Shown here: positions 1-6,091 of the stretch, in pieces | How positions within the stretch are numbered: position 1 is the first letter of the stretch | Layout of the letters: the number at the start of each line of letters is the position of its first letter | Origin: CAYGAG01 sp964347765 | GTDB taxonomy: Archaea; Thermoproteota; Bathyarchaeia; Bathyarchaeales; Bathycorpusculaceae | Direction of reading: 5' to 3' | Assembly (NCBI GenBank): GCA_964347765.1 | Contig: CAYGAG010000060.1 | Span: forward strand, 1-9,502 | DNA: 9,502 nt | Position numbers and translations under genes: made by a program | Notes under the pieces: model-generated | Told to the model about the DNA's origin: nothing | Database searches by the model: none | Seen by the model: the letters and a program-made list of their open reading frames with translations, nothing else

Positions 1-1
1 C

Positions 2-166
2 GGCTTCACCCAAGGGCTGTTCATGATAATCTTATCCGATTTGGTGGAGACGATGGATGACAAGCAACAGCAGGCACACAAAGAACATCTACTGACTCAT
101 CAATGGCCTTTAATGTACGGCCATGTAATGACAAGTTACGAGTTCCTGAACAGATTAGAACAATAA
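2..166 (+). CDS. possible 3' fragment of an unknown gene (5' end outside window)
   Basis: A frame open from the window edge gives 54 residues before TAA at 164-166, ending YGHVMTSYEFLNRLEQ. The peptide is mixed hydrophobic and charged (a QQQ run, several His, a Met/Tyr-rich end) and looks protein-like, but I recognise no family. A 54-codon open stretch is short enough to be chance. If real, it is the C-terminus of a protein starting left of the window. The same frame stays open after the TAA to TGA at 401-403, without an early start codon, so a decayed longer gene is an alternative. Confidence 0.25.
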   Translation, partial: GFTQGLFMIILSDLVETMDDKQQQAHKEHLLTHQWPLMYGHVMTSYEFLNRLEQ

Positions 167-524
167 GATGCGCGTCTAGAGAGCAGAAATGCCAAAGGAG
201 ACAAAAGACTCACAAGATTTGATCTGAATACCTCTGAAGGCGCGAGTCAGGTCAGAGCTTTCCTCTCGAAACGACCGCATATCTGTCCATGCCCTTTATC
301 GGTGGAGATATCTCCCGACATCCTGAGTTTCTTAGGAAAACAACGGTTTCTTGCTGTCTTGTTTGTGGTTCGCGAGAGAATCGGAGACGAGAACTTTGCT
401 TGAGGCGGTGATTGAAGCAGGAACCGGACTTGGAGGAAAACCCTGACAGAATGATAGCTCAGTGAAACGGCTGTGTGATGCTATGGAGCTTTCGTTTCAA
501 CCTTCAGGTGGTGATGATCGTTAA
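167..524. other. intergenic stretch without supportable gene
   Basis: No start codon leads to a credible protein here on either strand. The plus frame in phase with 2-166 is open to 403 but has no early ATG, GTG or TTG and its translation resembles no known family. The right part holds the 3' flank of the minus-strand gene ending at 525. No tRNA-like structure, tandem repeat or T-run terminator was seen. Confidence 0.4.
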
Positions 525-1784
525 TCAGCTTTGCGAGTGCGATTGGCTGGCATTGAGGAGAGCTTCTTGCATTTTTGATAGACTTTCTCGAACGGTTTTT
601 TCTAGGGTTTCTATATCGTCAACTATTTTTTTAGTTGTCTTGTCGATGCTGGTCAATTTTGCTTTGATGCCCCGGATTGTGCCTAGATCATTGCTAATTT
701 TAGCAATTATTGAACTTATTTTTTCTATGTCAACTTCTTTGACGATTTCTTTACGCATTTCCAGTAAGATGCATGTTCTGGCGATCTTGTAGGCTACTTC
801 CAAAGGCAACCCGTTTTCTCCGAATGTGCAGATCAACTTGTTCCTTTCAATTTCTCTGTAACAGCCTACGGCTTCAGAGATTATCGACTTCGTCACTGCA
901 ATGGCAAACCTTGCTTCTCTATTTTGAATTGCCTCATCCAACTCGCCTCTCAGCCCTTTCTGTGTTAAGCTATATTTCTCTCCTGCCTTTGCTTCGACTA
1001 CGATCTTGGGTGGCTCTCCCTCTATGGTTGGATCGTTGAGTATTACCACGAAGTCTCCTTTCAGATTTCCGAGTTTCCCTTTCTCTGTGCTAACTCTCTC
1101 AACTGTATCGCCAAACGGTCTGGAGATGCTTGCCAGAAAGTTCTCAAGCTGGTCTTCAAATATGAAGCCTTTTTCTGGTGATTTTTCGATTACTTTTCTC
1201 CTTGTTACTTCTTCTTCTATCTTGGTCCTCAATTGCTGAAGTTCACTCATAATGTCTTCTCTCAGCCGGCACATCGGAGAATCCTTTGTATGAGGATCCA
1301 ACATGCCGTACATTTGACTGTCTTTGCCTACAAAATATGATTCTATCGTTTCTCTCAGTTGCCCTATCGGGCTTTTCTTATTGTCTATATCTAAAATGTC
1401 GCGGGCCAGCTTTCCGTTGCTTCCAAAAACGTTATCTAAACATTGTTGCAGTCTTCCATTTTTTCCGAAAATGCTATCGAGTTCACCTTGGACACCCTCT
1501 TCTCCCAATTCGCGCAGTAAGATGGTGTCCAGTTCGTTGCAGAGTTTTTCGAATTCTCTCTTCACATAATCTATCTTTTCCATGACAGCAATGTCTCTTA
1601 GTGCTATAGCACCCACTTTCAGAGCTCTCTTCACGAAATCGACGCGAGAGCCCACTCTCTGGTCTTGCAAAGCCTCATACAACTCTGGGTCCTGTATCTC
1701 CAACCCTCTAATCACAACTCTCTTACCTTTCGCATCGAGAAATACTTCTGATTCCATCTGCTCTACTACCTTTTGCTTTGCCAT
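525..1784 (-). CDS. coiled-coil protein with PD-(D/E)XK nuclease-like core and 31-aa repeats
   Basis: A 419-residue soluble protein in three parts. Residues 1-200 are helical and charged and carry internal duplications: LDxxFGxNG[RK]L occurs at 102-112 and 116-126, and a 31-residue unit ending in SPxxxLRExI occurs at 120-150 and 151-181. Residues 205-305 look like a PD-(D/E)XK nuclease core: an acidic helix FEDQLENFL (208-216), GDFVVI with D244, then KIVVEAKAG with E264 and K266, followed by an Asn-Arg-Glu element (288-290) in a helix and a strand ARFAIAVTKS. This order resembles the cores of RmuC and DUF2130 coiled-coil nucleases. Residues 340-410 are heptad-like coiled coil. I infer DNA cleavage or DNA binding; the substrate is unknown. 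The ATG is preceded by a TATA-like box at 1807-1820 that would give an almost leaderless mRNA. It lies 104 bp after the acetyltransferase on the same strand and is probably transcribed separately. No toxin, methylase or helicase partner is adjacent. Confidence 0.72.
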   Translation of the reverse strand: MAKQKVVEQMESEVFLDAKGKRVVIRGLEIQDPELYEALQDQRVGSRVDFVKRALKVGAIALRDIAVMEKIDYVKREFEKLCNELDTILLRELGEEGVQGELDSIFGKNGRLQQCLDNVFGSNGKLARDILDIDNKKSPIGQLRETIESYFVGKDSQMYGMLDPHTKDSPMCRLREDIMSELQQLRTKIEEEVTRRKVIEKSPEKGFIFEDQLENFLASISRPFGDTVERVSTEKGKLGNLKGDFVVILNDPTIEGEPPKIVVEAKAGEKYSLTQKGLRGELDEAIQNREARFAIAVTKSIISEAVGCYREIERNKLICTFGENGLPLEVAYKIARTCILLEMRKEIVKEVDIEKISSIIAKISNDLGTIRGIKAKLTSIDKTTKKIVDDIETLEKTVRESLSKMQEALLNASQSHSQS

Positions 1785-1806
1785 TCTCTTATGATCCTCA
1801 CTCTAA

Positions 1807-1820
1807 GGTTTAATGTAACC
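1807..1820 (-). promoter_or_regulatory. putative TATA box for the nuclease-like gene
   Basis: Read on the minus strand this is GGTTACATTAAACC, an AT-rich box flanked by GGTT/AACC. Its centre is about 29 bp before the ATG at 1784, so a transcript start 25-27 bp downstream would be close to leaderless. A weaker SD-like GAGG lies between box and start. Confidence 0.3.
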
Positions 1821-1830
1821 AATGATGCAA

Positions 1831-1843
1831 TTCACGGAGTGAA
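1831..1843. repeat. short inverted repeat TTCAC-GGA-GTGAA
   Basis: A perfect 5-bp inverted repeat with a 3-nt spacer lies just upstream of the putative promoter of the minus-strand nuclease-like gene and downstream of the acetyltransferase stop. It is placed like an operator. No T-run follows on either strand, so a terminator is less likely. It is short enough to be chance. Confidence 0.25.
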
Positions 1844-1888
1844 AAGTCTTATGAAGTCAGAATATGTATTTTGGCAACAATTAGTTCA

Positions 1889-3103
1889 TTATTCCCATAC
1901 GAGTGGGAGGAGTCCCCCGTAAGGGAATCTGCTTGGGAATAGGACTTGAATCAGGCGTACCGCTGGTTTTCCACCTTTGACCATTACACCGGCATTCTTG
2001 AGTAATTCCTCAATGTTTTTGTATCCTGTTATGAGGGGATTTAGAGATGAGAGTGAGATGTCAAGTCCATAGTCCGTCTTGGAATTGTCTGCAGTCGCTG
2101 ATACGCGTCCATGATCGATGTCTAGAGTGGCAACCCCCTCCTCACTTGAGATTTTCAGAGTGCATCCGAGACTTTGAAGTTCAGAATGGTTGAGTCTTCG
2201 CTCAAATTCCTGCTCCATCTTGGTCAAGAGCGAAACTGGGTTTAATACTCTTGCCATGCCAGCTCCACCGCCACTCTGTATTCGCATCTCACTGTTTCGC
2301 CAGAAAGCAAAGCGGGCAAACGGATGATCCGGATGGATAATGCAGTAAAACTCTTTCAAACCTTTGCTCTTTATTATTTCAAGCAGATGATTAAAGACAG
2401 CCCCAGAAGCCTCCTCGTTAGAAACGCCGATCTCATGGGCGCATGGACGGCCCCAATCGGTTCCAAGAGCGACGTACCCTATCACCCTGCCTTTTTCATC
2501 AGCAATGACTTCAAGTTTTGCTTCTGAGCCTTCTGGTTTCCATTCCCACATTGTGGGCGACCTCAGTTCGGCGCAAGTTCTTGTTGCGGTGTTCTTGTGA
2601 TAGATCCGTGTAATCTGTTCCAGGTCAGCTTCTGTAAGAGATTTGAACTCGTACGGTTGCTTTTTCAACAGGTCTGCTTGTTTGGCTGTTATGACAATCT
2701 CTGTCTTCACCATAGCAGGCGAATACCCATAGTGTGGATAGAGCCAAGGTATTCCCCACAAGATCGTCAAGTCAAATCCCTGGGCTTCCATGTATCGCAC
2801 AGCGTCCCTCATCACTGCTGAACAGTAGCCTTTCTTCTGATAATCAGGATGAGTTGCCACGGGGGCGACAATTGCACCATTGACTATCGCAGTGCCGATC
2901 CTTAAGGGCCGCCTCACTATCATCATCATACTCACAATCTTTCCATCCGCCTTGGCTACGCGCAGATCGCCCTTTTGGAATTTCGGATCCTCATTGACAA
3001 TGATCCGTATCATAGATTTCTCCAGTCTAGCTTTTTTGAACGCTCTGTCCACAACCTCATAGACTTCCCCATAATTTTCTGGAACAGCAGCCCCATCTAC
3101 CAT
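1889..3103 (-). CDS. Eis-like GNAT N-acetyltransferase with SCP2-like C-terminal domain
   Basis: A 404-residue protein with the length and domain order of the Eis (enhanced intracellular survival) family. The N-terminal GNAT domain (about 10-140) has the strand VAPVATHPDYQ followed by the acetyl-CoA pyrophosphate-binding motif QKKGYC (Q89, G92), then ILWGIPWLYPHYGYSPA (114-130), typical of the family's active-site region. A second, degenerate GNAT-like domain spans about 150-275. The rest (about 285-404) fits the SCP2-like sterol-carrier fold that closes these proteins and ends YGGLLPLVWE; family members place the C-terminal carboxylate near the active site. Mycobacterial Eis acetylates amines, including aminoglycosides; the natural substrate here is unknown. 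It should be cytosolic. The ATG at 3103 is the first plausible start and has no clear SD. A TATA-like box sits about 60 bp upstream. It is divergent from the collagen-like gene across a 415-bp spacer. Confidence 0.85.
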   Translation of the reverse strand: MVDGAAVPENYGEVYEVVDRAFKKARLEKSMIRIIVNEDPKFQKGDLRVAKADGKIVSMMMIVRRPLRIGTAIVNGAIVAPVATHPDYQKKGYCSAVMRDAVRYMEAQGFDLTILWGIPWLYPHYGYSPAMVKTEIVITAKQADLLKKQPYEFKSLTEADLEQITRIYHKNTATRTCAELRSPTMWEWKPEGSEAKLEVIADEKGRVIGYVALGTDWGRPCAHEIGVSNEEASGAVFNHLLEIIKSKGLKEFYCIIHPDHPFARFAFWRNSEMRIQSGGGAGMARVLNPVSLLTKMEQEFERRLNHSELQSLGCTLKISSEEGVATLDIDHGRVSATADNSKTDYGLDISLSSLNPLITGYKNIEELLKNAGVMVKGGKPAVRLIQVLFPSRFPYGGLLPLVWE

Positions 3104-3159
3104 TTCTTATCAAACACACAACAATCGATCAGTTAGACACATCATCAAAAATGCTCGCG

Positions 3160-3170
3160 ATATTTATTCT
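3160..3170 (-). promoter_or_regulatory. putative TATA box for the acetyltransferase gene
   Basis: On the minus strand the sequence reads AGAATAAATAT, an AT-rich island in an otherwise mixed region. Its centre would place the transcript start near 3139, leaving a leader of about 35 nt before the ATG at 3103. Confidence 0.35.
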
Positions 3171-3308
3171 TGTGCAGACAGCCCCATAATAGCGTGTCTA
3201 TTGAACGCCCTGAAAATATTGCAATGCTTCAGAAACCACAAAATCCATTCGAAAAGGAAACAATATAGGAAACCGCCTTTCAGGCTTTTCTCTCACAGTG
3301 AAAAAGCG

Positions 3309-3340
3309 CCTACCCCCCCCCTAGGGGGGGGTAGGGGGGG
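3309..3340. repeat. C9-TA-G8-TA-G7 inverted homopolymer tract
   Basis: The plus strand reads CC-TA, nine C (3313-3321), TA, eight G (3324-3331), TA, seven G (3334-3340). C3314-C3321 mirror G3324-G3331 around a central CTAG, and the outer CCTA (3309-3312) can pair with TAGG (3332-3335) if one C is bulged. The arms could form a very strong hairpin, and the two long G runs on the plus strand could contribute to G-quadruplexes. It lies between divergent genes, so it may insulate transcription or block polymerase, but its role is unknown. Run lengths may be affected by sequencing error. Confidence 0.8.
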
Positions 3341-3475
3341 ATCTCAGCACTAGCGCGCATTCCAATTAAAGACATTTCATGAGACATTATTCCACGCTTT
3401 GCCATACGATCCGCAGATACACGTACGAATATTATCAGAACCTAGAGCAGAAATGCGAATTCTAAATTCATAGTG

Positions 3476-3483
3476 CTTTTAAG
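3476..3483 (+). promoter_or_regulatory. putative TATA box for the collagen-like gene
   Basis: CTTTTAAG lies about 40 bp before the TTG at 3519. A start 25-27 bp downstream of its centre falls near 3505, just before the SD-like GAGG at 3507-3510, giving a very short leader that still contains the ribosome-binding site. Confidence 0.35.
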
Positions 3484-3518
3484 TTCTTGGCTTTCACAAA
3501 GATGTCGAGGCAGCACAG

Positions 3519-4184
3519 TTGAAAAGCGGAAGACAGATTTCAGGAAGAGAGAGAGACAGATACCCTTGGAAGCTTATGGCTTTGGCACTGGTGATCGGGC
3601 TATTAGCTGGGGCCATAGGAGCAGCATTGGGCGCTCAGATCTTCATCAAGCCAGGTCCCCCTGGACCTGAGGGGCCTACAGGACTCCAAGGAGAGCAGGG
3701 ACTAGTAGGACCTGAAGGGCCGCAAGGCGAACAGGGAGAACAGGGACCTCAGGGCTTACCTGGGGTAAATGGGACCGATACAGTTCTGCAAATAGTTCAA
3801 AAGAGGAATGACACTGAAGCAGGCGTTGACGGCTATCCGTTGATGCAGTGGTACAATATTTCCGACTTCGACTCCTCAATGGAAATCGTCATTGGTGTTC
3901 AACAGGATTCCAAGATTCTTGTGCAGTTTTCAAGCTCACATAGGTTGGAGCCTCCTGCGTCGATTTGGATGCGAATTGTGGTTGATGGGACGCACAACAG
4001 CAGCAAATATACGTGCTCAACTGGACCACCGGCAAGCGGAATCTATATTATTCCGGGGCACATGGAATTTCTGACAGATTCGCTAGATGCTGGGTCACAC
4101 ACAATTAATGTGCAGTTCCTAAGAGAAGTCGGCTCTCCAGTCATACTTGACAGAACCTTCACTGCAACTGAAATCGCGACCTGA
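3519..4184 (+). CDS. membrane-anchored collagen-like protein
   Basis: A 221-residue protein in four parts. A basic N-terminus (1-18, MKSGRQISGRERDRYPWK) is followed by one hydrophobic helix (about 19-43, rich in Ala, Gly and Leu), fitting an uncleaved type II anchor. Then come 14 uninterrupted Gly-X-Y triplets from G46 to D87, rich in Pro, Gln and Glu (for example GPEGPQGEQGEQGPQG), the hallmark of a collagen triple helix. The rest (about 88-221) is a beta-rich domain with one Cys (C166) and an end rich in Thr and Val, plausibly a trimerising head. Four N-X-S/T sequons (N84, N97, N113, N160) would allow archaeal N-glycosylation outside the cell. I infer a trimeric surface stalk with a head; the ligand is unknown. 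The TTG start is the first in-frame start after a TAA and has GAGG 8 nt upstream; ATG at 3576 (M20) would remove the basic segment before the helix. The gene stands alone. Confidence 0.75.
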   Translation: MKSGRQISGRERDRYPWKLMALALVIGLLAGAIGAALGAQIFIKPGPPGPEGPTGLQGEQGLVGPEGPQGEQGEQGPQGLPGVNGTDTVLQIVQKRNDTEAGVDGYPLMQWYNISDFDSSMEIVIGVQQDSKILVQFSSSHRLEPPASIWMRIVVDGTHNSSKYTCSTGPPASGIYIIPGHMEFLTDSLDAGSHTINVQFLREVGSPVILDRTFTATEIAT

Positions 4185-4352
4185 AAAATGCATAAGCAGA
4201 AGATTTGACTTGAGATAGATCCTGATTGACTGATGCGATTTAGCGGTTTCAACTGGAAGAGCGCGAAACAACCGATAATCTGGCTGAATAGTAAGTTCAG
4301 AAGACAGGCATTCTCTCAAGTGGTAACTATGATTCGGCTCCCGTCAAAACGG

Positions 4353-5213
4353 TTAAACAGTGGTCTGCTTGAGAAGCAACTTGCCCTTAAGAACGATTAC
4401 ACCGTTTCCTATCAGATCAACGGTGTTATTGGGTTTTAACGTCACAGAGAGTTCTCCGCCTCTTTCTGATGCTTGATAGGCCATCATCTCGTTTCTATTC
4501 GTTAGTTCTGACCAATATGGAGCTAGCACTGTGTGAGCCGATCCGGTTACTGGATCTTCGTTTATTCCTACCCATGGAGCAAAGAAACGTGAAACGAAAT
4601 CGTATGGAGGCGATCCTTTCGATGTCACAATTACTCCCTTTATTTCAGGAGAAAGGCGTAAAGATGACATCAATCTGTAGTCCGGCGATAGACTGTAGAT
4701 GTCTGTCTGAGATGGAAGGTGAATCAACAGGGACTTCCGTTTCGTGCTGTATCGGACATCTATAAAATTCTTAACACCAATGGCTTCTAGAAGCAGTTCC
4801 GGCGGGTCAATTCTTGTGGGATTGTCTGAAGGAAGGTTAATGCAGATTCCTTCCTCATTTTCCATTGCAGTTAGAACGCCGCTTGCAGTCTTGAACTCTA
4901 TTTTTGCTGAGTCTATTTCGATTTCTTGGAAAAGCACTACGGCAGTGGCTAATGTTGCGTGACCGCAGAGAGGAACTTCAACCTTCGGCGTGAACCAACG
5001 AAGGGAGAACACTTGGGTTTCTTGAAGAGGCTTATTCTCAAGAGGATGCACGAAAGCGGTTTCTGACAGGTTCATCTCAGCTGCTATGCATCTTAAGATT
5101 TCATCTTTCAGTTTTCTGTGCAAGATGCAAACAGCTGCAGGATTTCCTTTGAATATTTCGTTTGTGAAGGCGTCAATTTGATAGATCAGAATTGGTTCGG
5201 AATCGGCACTCAA
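4353..5213 (-). CDS. PhzF-family isomerase/epimerase
   Basis: A 286-residue protein of the usual PhzF length, with two related diaminopimelate-epimerase-like halves. Family motifs in order: YQIDAFTNEIFKGNPAAVC (11-29), NLSETAFV (48-55) with the conserved catalytic-type glutamate E51, LRWFTPKVEVPLCGHATLA (71-89) with the signature GHAT, and in the second half DFVSRFFAPWVGINEDPVTG (205-224) with the D220/G224 signature followed by SAH. PhzF of phenazine producers isomerises trans-2,3-dihydro-3-hydroxyanthranilate, but most relatives are in organisms that make no phenazines and have other or unknown substrates; no other phenazine gene is present here, so the substrate is open. The start is TTG at 5213, supported by GAGGT about 9 nt upstream (5223-5227); the upstream ATG in another frame stops at once. 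It follows queT on the same strand after 246 bp, with its own TATA-like box, so co-transcription is doubtful. Confidence 0.88.
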   Translation of the reverse strand: MSADSEPILIYQIDAFTNEIFKGNPAAVCILHRKLKDEILRCIAAEMNLSETAFVHPLENKPLQETQVFSLRWFTPKVEVPLCGHATLATAVVLFQEIEIDSAKIEFKTASGVLTAMENEEGICINLPSDNPTRIDPPELLLEAIGVKNFIDVRYSTKRKSLLIHLPSQTDIYSLSPDYRLMSSLRLSPEIKGVIVTSKGSPPYDFVSRFFAPWVGINEDPVTGSAHTVLAPYWSELTNRNEMMAYQASERGGELSVTLKPNNTVDLIGNGVIVLKGKLLLKQTTV

Positions 5214-5264
5214 TTTCGATTGACCTCAAGACGCATATGTGATATCCAGTACTTGTATCAGACG

Positions 5265-5272
5265 GTTTTAAG
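5265..5272 (-). promoter_or_regulatory. putative TATA box for the PhzF gene
   Basis: The minus strand reads CTTAAAAC here. Its centre is about 55 bp before the TTG, giving a predicted leader of about 29 nt that includes the SD at 5223-5227. Confidence 0.35.
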
Positions 5273-5344
5273 CATTAAGCTGAAAAGCTTCACGTTACTA
5301 TTCGCCCCCTCCGCATGCTCAGTATCGTCAGAAGTGTAGCAATC

Positions 5345-5380
5345 TCTTGAATCAAGATGCTCTGCAAACGGTCTGCAAAC
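5345..5380. repeat. inverted repeat and adjacent 9-bp direct repeat
   Basis: TCTTG-AAT-CAAGA (5345-5357) is a 5-bp inverted repeat. It is followed by two copies of TCTGCAAAC, 5361-5369 and 5372-5380, offset by 11 bp (about one helical turn). They lie between the queT stop and the PhzF promoter. Protein binding is possible, but chance is not excluded. Confidence 0.3.
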
Positions 5381-5459
5381 TTTTCTCGATGAGAGATTAG
5401 ATCTGCTCGTGCGAGCCAATTGAAAGAAAGGGGTATTTTTGATTCTGATTAGGGCAAAA

Positions 5460-5987
5460 CTAGTCTTCGAGGTATATACTAAGTCCTCTTGCCTTCAAGA
5501 GTTTGATGAGACTAGGTCTGCTGATTATTCTAAGTAGGGCATAACCAATAATCGCCATAGCCACCAGGCTGCTAATAGTAATGCTGATCATCATGGCACC
5601 CCACACCGGTAAATTTAGACCAAAGACCTCTGGTGGTGGAAAGAACACCCATAGGTAGCCACCTACGATGACGCCGATAGGTAAAGCTCCTACAATACAA
5701 GCTAGTGAAGATCGTCTTCTAAGCAAGAACACAAGGGTTGCGGCGATTAAATTGGCTATAGGTCCAAGCACAACATCTTGTGGGCCTAGCCAAAAGTATG
5801 CGTTTCCTATGAGGCAACCGGTAGTTACACCAGCAATCAGCGGCCAACCGAACAAAGCAGCGAGAGGTATTAGGCAGTCAGCTATTCGAAGTTGCACAGG
5901 TCCAAACGATATCGGAGCGAACGCGATGAGAATTGCCGCGTACAGACCTGTAAAGATCACTGTCAAACTCAGATCAGTGGACTTCAG
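5460..5987 (-). CDS. queT: QueT-family transporter, probable 7-deazaguanine precursor importer
   Basis: An integral membrane protein of 175 residues from the proposed CTG start. About five or six hydrophobic helices are visible (roughly 9-27, 37-60, 68-90, 94-117, 127-153). The family signature is clear: ISFGPVQLRIADCLIPLAAL, then a Gly-rich helix with GVTTGCLIGNAYF, matching the 'GPxQxRxxEaLxxLP ... GxxxGCxxaN' pattern of QueT. In bacteria QueT proteins are predicted S-components of energy-coupling-factor importers for queuosine precursors; in an archaeon the likely cargo is a precursor such as preQ0 for archaeosine (inference). No ECF ATPase genes are in the window, so it would share modules encoded elsewhere. 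Start choice: the best SD in the window, GGAGGTGA (5992-5999), lies 4 nt before CTG at 5985-5987, giving MKSTDLSLTVIF; TTG at 5964-5966 and GTG at 5958-5960 are too far from it, and TAG at 6000-6002 blocks extension. A structured leader precedes it. Confidence 0.82.
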   Translation of the reverse strand: MKSTDLSLTVIFTGLYAAILIAFAPISFGPVQLRIADCLIPLAALFGWPLIAGVTTGCLIGNAYFWLGPQDVVLGPIANLIAATLVFLLRRRSSLACIVGALPIGVIVGGYLWVFFPPPEVFGLNLPVWGAMMISITISSLVAMAIIGYALLRIISRPSLIKLLKARGLSIYLED

Positions 5988-6058
5988 ATTTTCACCTCCC
6001 TACACCGGGGTTTTATGAGCGGAACGGGTGGGAGGACCCACTCACCCGCTTACGCTTT
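5988..6058 (-). promoter_or_regulatory. structured queT leader with SD-sequestering pseudoknot potential
   Basis: On the transcript an 8-bp stem can form: 5' arm AGCGGGUG (6043-6050) with 3' arm CACCCGUU (6023-6030), one G-U pair, enclosing a 12-nt loop (6031-6042). The last five loop bases, CCUCC (6031-6035), are the exact complement of the SD core GGAGG (5995-5999), so an H-type pseudoknot could hide the ribosome-binding site. The A-rich spacer contains CAUAAAAC. A competing fold pairs AGCGG/CCGCU (6046-6050 with 6018-6022) and GUGGG/CCCAC (6037-6041 with 6028-6032). This stem, 12-nt loop and SD pairing recall the bacterial preQ1-II leader found before the same transporter family, but I see no convincing match to its conserved bases. 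Control by a 7-deazaguanine ligand is inference. Confidence 0.45.
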
Positions 6059-6077
6059 CTCTTTGTTGTCTATCAGA

Positions 6078-6091
6078 CTAAAAGCTTTTAG
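6078..6091 (-). promoter_or_regulatory. 14-bp perfect palindrome at the queT promoter
   Basis: CTAAAAGCTTTTAG is perfectly palindromic, and CTAT/ATAG at 6069-6072 and 6091-6094 lie outside it on either side. Read on the minus strand, CTTTTAG fits a weak TATA box preceded by purine-rich AAAAG. A transcript start about 26 bp downstream falls near 6058, just before the leader hairpin. It may be the TATA/BRE region, an operator, or both. Confidence 0.4.

Larger units (their letters stand above)
3104..3518. other. divergent intergenic region with G/C tract
   Basis: This 415-bp spacer separates the minus-strand acetyltransferase from the plus-strand collagen-like gene. It holds a TATA-like box for each (about 3160-3170 minus, 3476-3483 plus) and the homopolymeric C/G inverted tract at 3309-3340. 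No ORF longer than a dozen codons with a credible start was found, and no tRNA. Confidence 0.5.

Noticed and set aside
178..190. AGAGCAGAAATGC-type match between about 178-190 and 3444-3456
   Set aside because: A single short match in two unrelated intergenic regions with different flanks; likely chance.
475..792. 105-codon plus-strand frame over the end of the nuclease-like gene
   Set aside because: It is antisense to a longer frame with recognisable domain structure. The peptide is low in charge and unlike any family; it is a shadow.
3120..3160. C/D-box-like TGATGAT...CTGA on the minus strand upstream of the acetyltransferase
   Set aside because: Only one C-like and one D-like box are present, with no internal C'/D' pair and no closing stem.
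5405..5416. GCTCG-TG-CGAGC near the 3' side of queT, considered as a terminator
   Set aside because: The 2-nt loop is too tight for the full stem and no T-run follows directly on the minus strand.
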